NCBI GenBank assembly: GCA_027053375.1 | Contig: JALUJC010000237.1 | Location: forward strand, 1 to 8,847 | Direction of reading: 5' to 3' | Source of the DNA: Caldifarciminota bacterium | Lineage (GTDB): Bacteria; Hydrothermota; Hydrothermia; S141-80 | DNA length: 8,847 nucleotides | Part shown: piece after piece, positions 7,500 through 8,847 of the stretch | Layout: each line of letters starts with the position of its first letter | How positions within the stretch are numbered: the first letter of the stretch is position 1 | Notes under the pieces: generated by a model | Told to the model about the DNA's origin: nothing | The model's input: only the letters and a program-made list of their open reading frames with translations | Database searches by the model: none | Made by a program: the position numbers and the translations under genes

Positions 7500-8798
7500 T
7501 CAGCCGCTCCCTTTGAGTTTCAGGATATCCTGGAAGGTGATGTACACCATCAGGAGAATCAGAAGGACGAACCCCAGCTGCTGGACGGCGGCCTGGACGC
7601 GCAGGGGCACAGGGCGCCGGCGTATGGCTTCTACCAGAAGAAATGCGAGGTGTCCCCCATCCAGAACGGGGAAGGGGAGAAGGTTCAGCAGACCCAGGTT
7701 GATGGAAACCAGTGCCAGAAGTGTCAGAAACGGAAACCAGCCCACCTGCGCACTCTGTCCCATGACTTTCCCGATCATCACGGGGCCGCCCACCTCTTTC
7801 ATGGAGGCATGGCCGGAAAAAATCCGCTTCAACATTTCGCCCACCTGCTGGACCACACGGACAGATCGAAGCCATGCAAGGCGGAGGGCGTGGTCGAGAG
7901 GGAGATGACGTCGGACGGTGGGTGCGAGAATGCCCAGCAGCGGGCGAACCACCGTGGAGTCCCCCTGCCGGAGTGTGTCCAGTTCGGGCGTAACGGTCAG
8001 GGTGTGGCGTATTCCCTTCCGTACGAACGTAAGGGTCAGGGAAGAGCCGCCAGAATCCCGGATTCTGCGCGCCAGTTCGTGCCAGTGTCGCACCGGGAGG
8101 TTGTTGATGGCCACCACGGAATCACCCGGCTGAAGCCCTGCCCTTTCGGCTGCGGAATGTGGCAGAACTCTGGAAATCACCGGCGGCACCAGAGGTGTAA
8201 GCCCCGGATCGGAAAGCCACCCGATTTTCCCATGGAGCACGAGGGTGTCGTTCCCTCGAAGCACGGTGATGGTCAGGGAATCATCCGGAGAGGCCTCATG
8301 AATCAGCAGATCCGTGATCAGACTCCATCCCCAGAAGGAAACCCCATCCACTTTCAGGATCTGATCACCGGGCTGGAGGCCGAACTTTGCCGCACCTTTC
8401 CCTTCCACCACTTCCGCCACCGTATTGCCCGGAAATTCTTCAATTCCCACGATTCCGTACGCGGTCGTGTAAAGCATCAGCCCCAGGAGAAGGTTGGCCA
8501 GAGGGCCCCCCAGCACCACAAGCGTACGCGCGGGGATGGATTTAGACAGAAAGTCCCCGGGACGTGGAGTATACCCTTCTTCCCAGACCTCTCCGGCCAT
8601 GTGAACATAGCCACCGAAAGGGATCAGGGAGAGGGCATATTCCGTATCCCCCCATCGGCGTTTTAACAATTTGGGACCGAACCCGATGGAAAAGGTGTGC
8701 ACACGCACACCCACGAGCCGTGCCATCAAAAAGTGCCCGAGCTCGTGAATAAAAATTAAGAGTCCCAGTCCCAGGACTGCCCCTAACCAGAAAATCAC
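7500..8798 (-). CDS. rseP: RIP metalloprotease RseP (site-2 protease)
   Basis: The protein has 432 residues. This is an inner-membrane zinc protease that cuts transmembrane helices, classically anti-sigma factors in envelope-stress signalling and signal-peptide remnants. The active site H-E-L-G-H is at 18-22 in the first helix, and the second motif N-L-L-P-F-P-V-L-D-G-G at 372-382 supplies the third zinc ligand, Asp380. F-G-G-Y-V-H-M-A-G-E (61-70) and G-G-P-V (338-341) are conserved family elements. Two PDZ domains are visible, about 122-185 (G-L-Q-P-G-D-Q-I-L-K-V-D-G) and 205-270 (G-L-Q-P-G-D-S-V-V-A-I-N), as in proteobacterial RseP and unlike single-PDZ Gram-positive forms. About four membrane helices are expected (near 3-25, 92-116, 353-390 and 405-425). 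The GTG start at 8798 places the active site at the usual distance from the N-terminus; no Shine-Dalgarno lies close to it. It is the first gene of the minus-strand block. Its usual uppS-cdsA-dxr neighbours would lie beyond the window. Confidence 0.96.
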   Translation of the reverse strand: MIFWLGAVLGLGLLIFIHELGHFLMARLVGVRVHTFSIGFGPKLLKRRWGDTEYALSLIPFGGYVHMAGEVWEEGYTPRPGDFLSKSIPARTLVVLGGPLANLLLGLMLYTTAYGIVGIEEFPGNTVAEVVEGKGAAKFGLQPGDQILKVDGVSFWGWSLITDLLIHEASPDDSLTITVLRGNDTLVLHGKIGWLSDPGLTPLVPPVISRVLPHSAAERAGLQPGDSVVAINNLPVRHWHELARRIRDSGGSSLTLTFVRKGIRHTLTVTPELDTLRQGDSTVVRPLLGILAPTVRRHLPLDHALRLAWLRSVRVVQQVGEMLKRIFSGHASMKEVGGPVMIGKVMGQSAQVGWFPFLTLLALVSINLGLLNLLPFPVLDGGHLAFLLVEAIRRRPVPLRVQAAVQQLGFVLLILLMVYITFQDILKLKGSG

Positions 8799-8818
8799 GG
8801 GTATATTTTACGGGGCAT
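8795..8818 (-). CDS. Possible 7-codon upstream ORF overlapping the rseP start
   Basis: ATG 8818 opens a short frame, M-P-R-K-I-Y-P, whose TGA (8797-8795) overlaps the GTG of rseP as GTGA. GAGGAG (8831-8826) lies 7 C residues upstream of the ATG, which is ideal Shine-Dalgarno spacing. On a transcript starting further upstream, ribosomes could load here and re-initiate at rseP. The same frame is open to the window edge, so it could also be the end of a longer upstream gene; another frame ends at 8808 and is equally possible. It may be chance. Confidence 0.2.
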   Translation of the reverse strand: MPRKIYP

Positions 8819-8833
8819 GGGGGGGCTCCTCAA
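8805..8833 (-). promoter_or_regulatory. Candidate leaderless promoter for the rseP operon
   Basis: On the minus strand TTGAGG (8833-8828; 4 of 6 to TTGACA) is followed after exactly 17 bases by TAAAAT (8810-8805; 5 of 6 to TATAAT). ATACCC then leads straight into GTG 8798. Initiation about 7 bases after the -10 box would begin the mRNA at the start codon. The remaining bases to the window edge (8834-8847) show nothing I can assign. Function is inferred from motif and spacing. Confidence 0.5.
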
Positions 8834-8847
8834 GGAACGCATGGGAG

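Noticed and set aside
6104..7516. Long plus-strand open frame (470 codons) opposite the antiporter
   Set aside because: It is rich in His, Gln and Gly without any recognisable domain and lies fully antisense to a clear membrane protein. It is a by-product of codon bias.
7470..8666. Long plus-strand open frame (398 codons) opposite rseP
   Set aside because: It has the same low-information composition, and the minus-strand RseP motifs are unambiguous.

Overview
The window is bacterial DNA, G+C-rich (high 50s percent by eye) and almost fully coding. Five genes on the minus strand form one tight block. In transcription order they are an RseP-type site-2 protease (8798 to 7500), a NapA/Kef-type cation:proton antiporter (7498 to 6209), a GlmL/MutL-family ASKHA ATPase (6206 to 4320), an uncharacterised 378-residue beta-rich protein with lipoyl-like and KOW-like segments (4308 to 3172), and the single-strand exonuclease RecJ (3160 to 1469). 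Gaps are 1, 2, 11 and 11 bases. Each internal gene has a Shine-Dalgarno sequence overlapping, or just upstream of, its neighbour's stop codon, so one polycistronic message with translational coupling is likely.

On the plus strand, the left end carries the N-terminal DNA-binding part of a DDE transposase (3 to 287) that loses family resemblance near base 230. Directly behind it is one gene (284 to 1498) for a probably exported protein. I recognise it as a family often labelled 'asparagine synthetase B' in Bacteroidota, although it shows no asparagine synthetase domain and looks more like a class I glutamine-amidotransferase-type fold. This gene and recJ are convergent and overlap by 30 bases.

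The most distinctive sequence signal is at the two transcription-unit heads. Both the plus-strand gene and rseP have a -10-like hexamer (TATACT, TAAAAT), then the same six bases ATACCC, then the start codon. The candidate -35 lies 17 bases upstream in both cases. This predicts leaderless mRNAs for the first genes, while genes inside the operon use Shine-Dalgarno sites.

Host: RseP with two PDZ domains and an 'AsnB-like' exported protein suggest a diderm, perhaps FCB-related or a deep-branching candidate phylum. The GlmL plus lipoyl/KOW pair also recalls Chloroflexota-type neighbourhoods. I cannot place it further. Functionally the operon mixes envelope proteolysis, ion homeostasis, DNA repair and an orphan GlmL pair with no visible glutamate mutase subunits. 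That pair is the best candidate here for undescribed biology. Apart from the promoter gap at 232 to 283 and the 49 bases upstream of rseP there is no non-coding stretch, and I saw no tRNA, rRNA, CRISPR array or convincing terminator.
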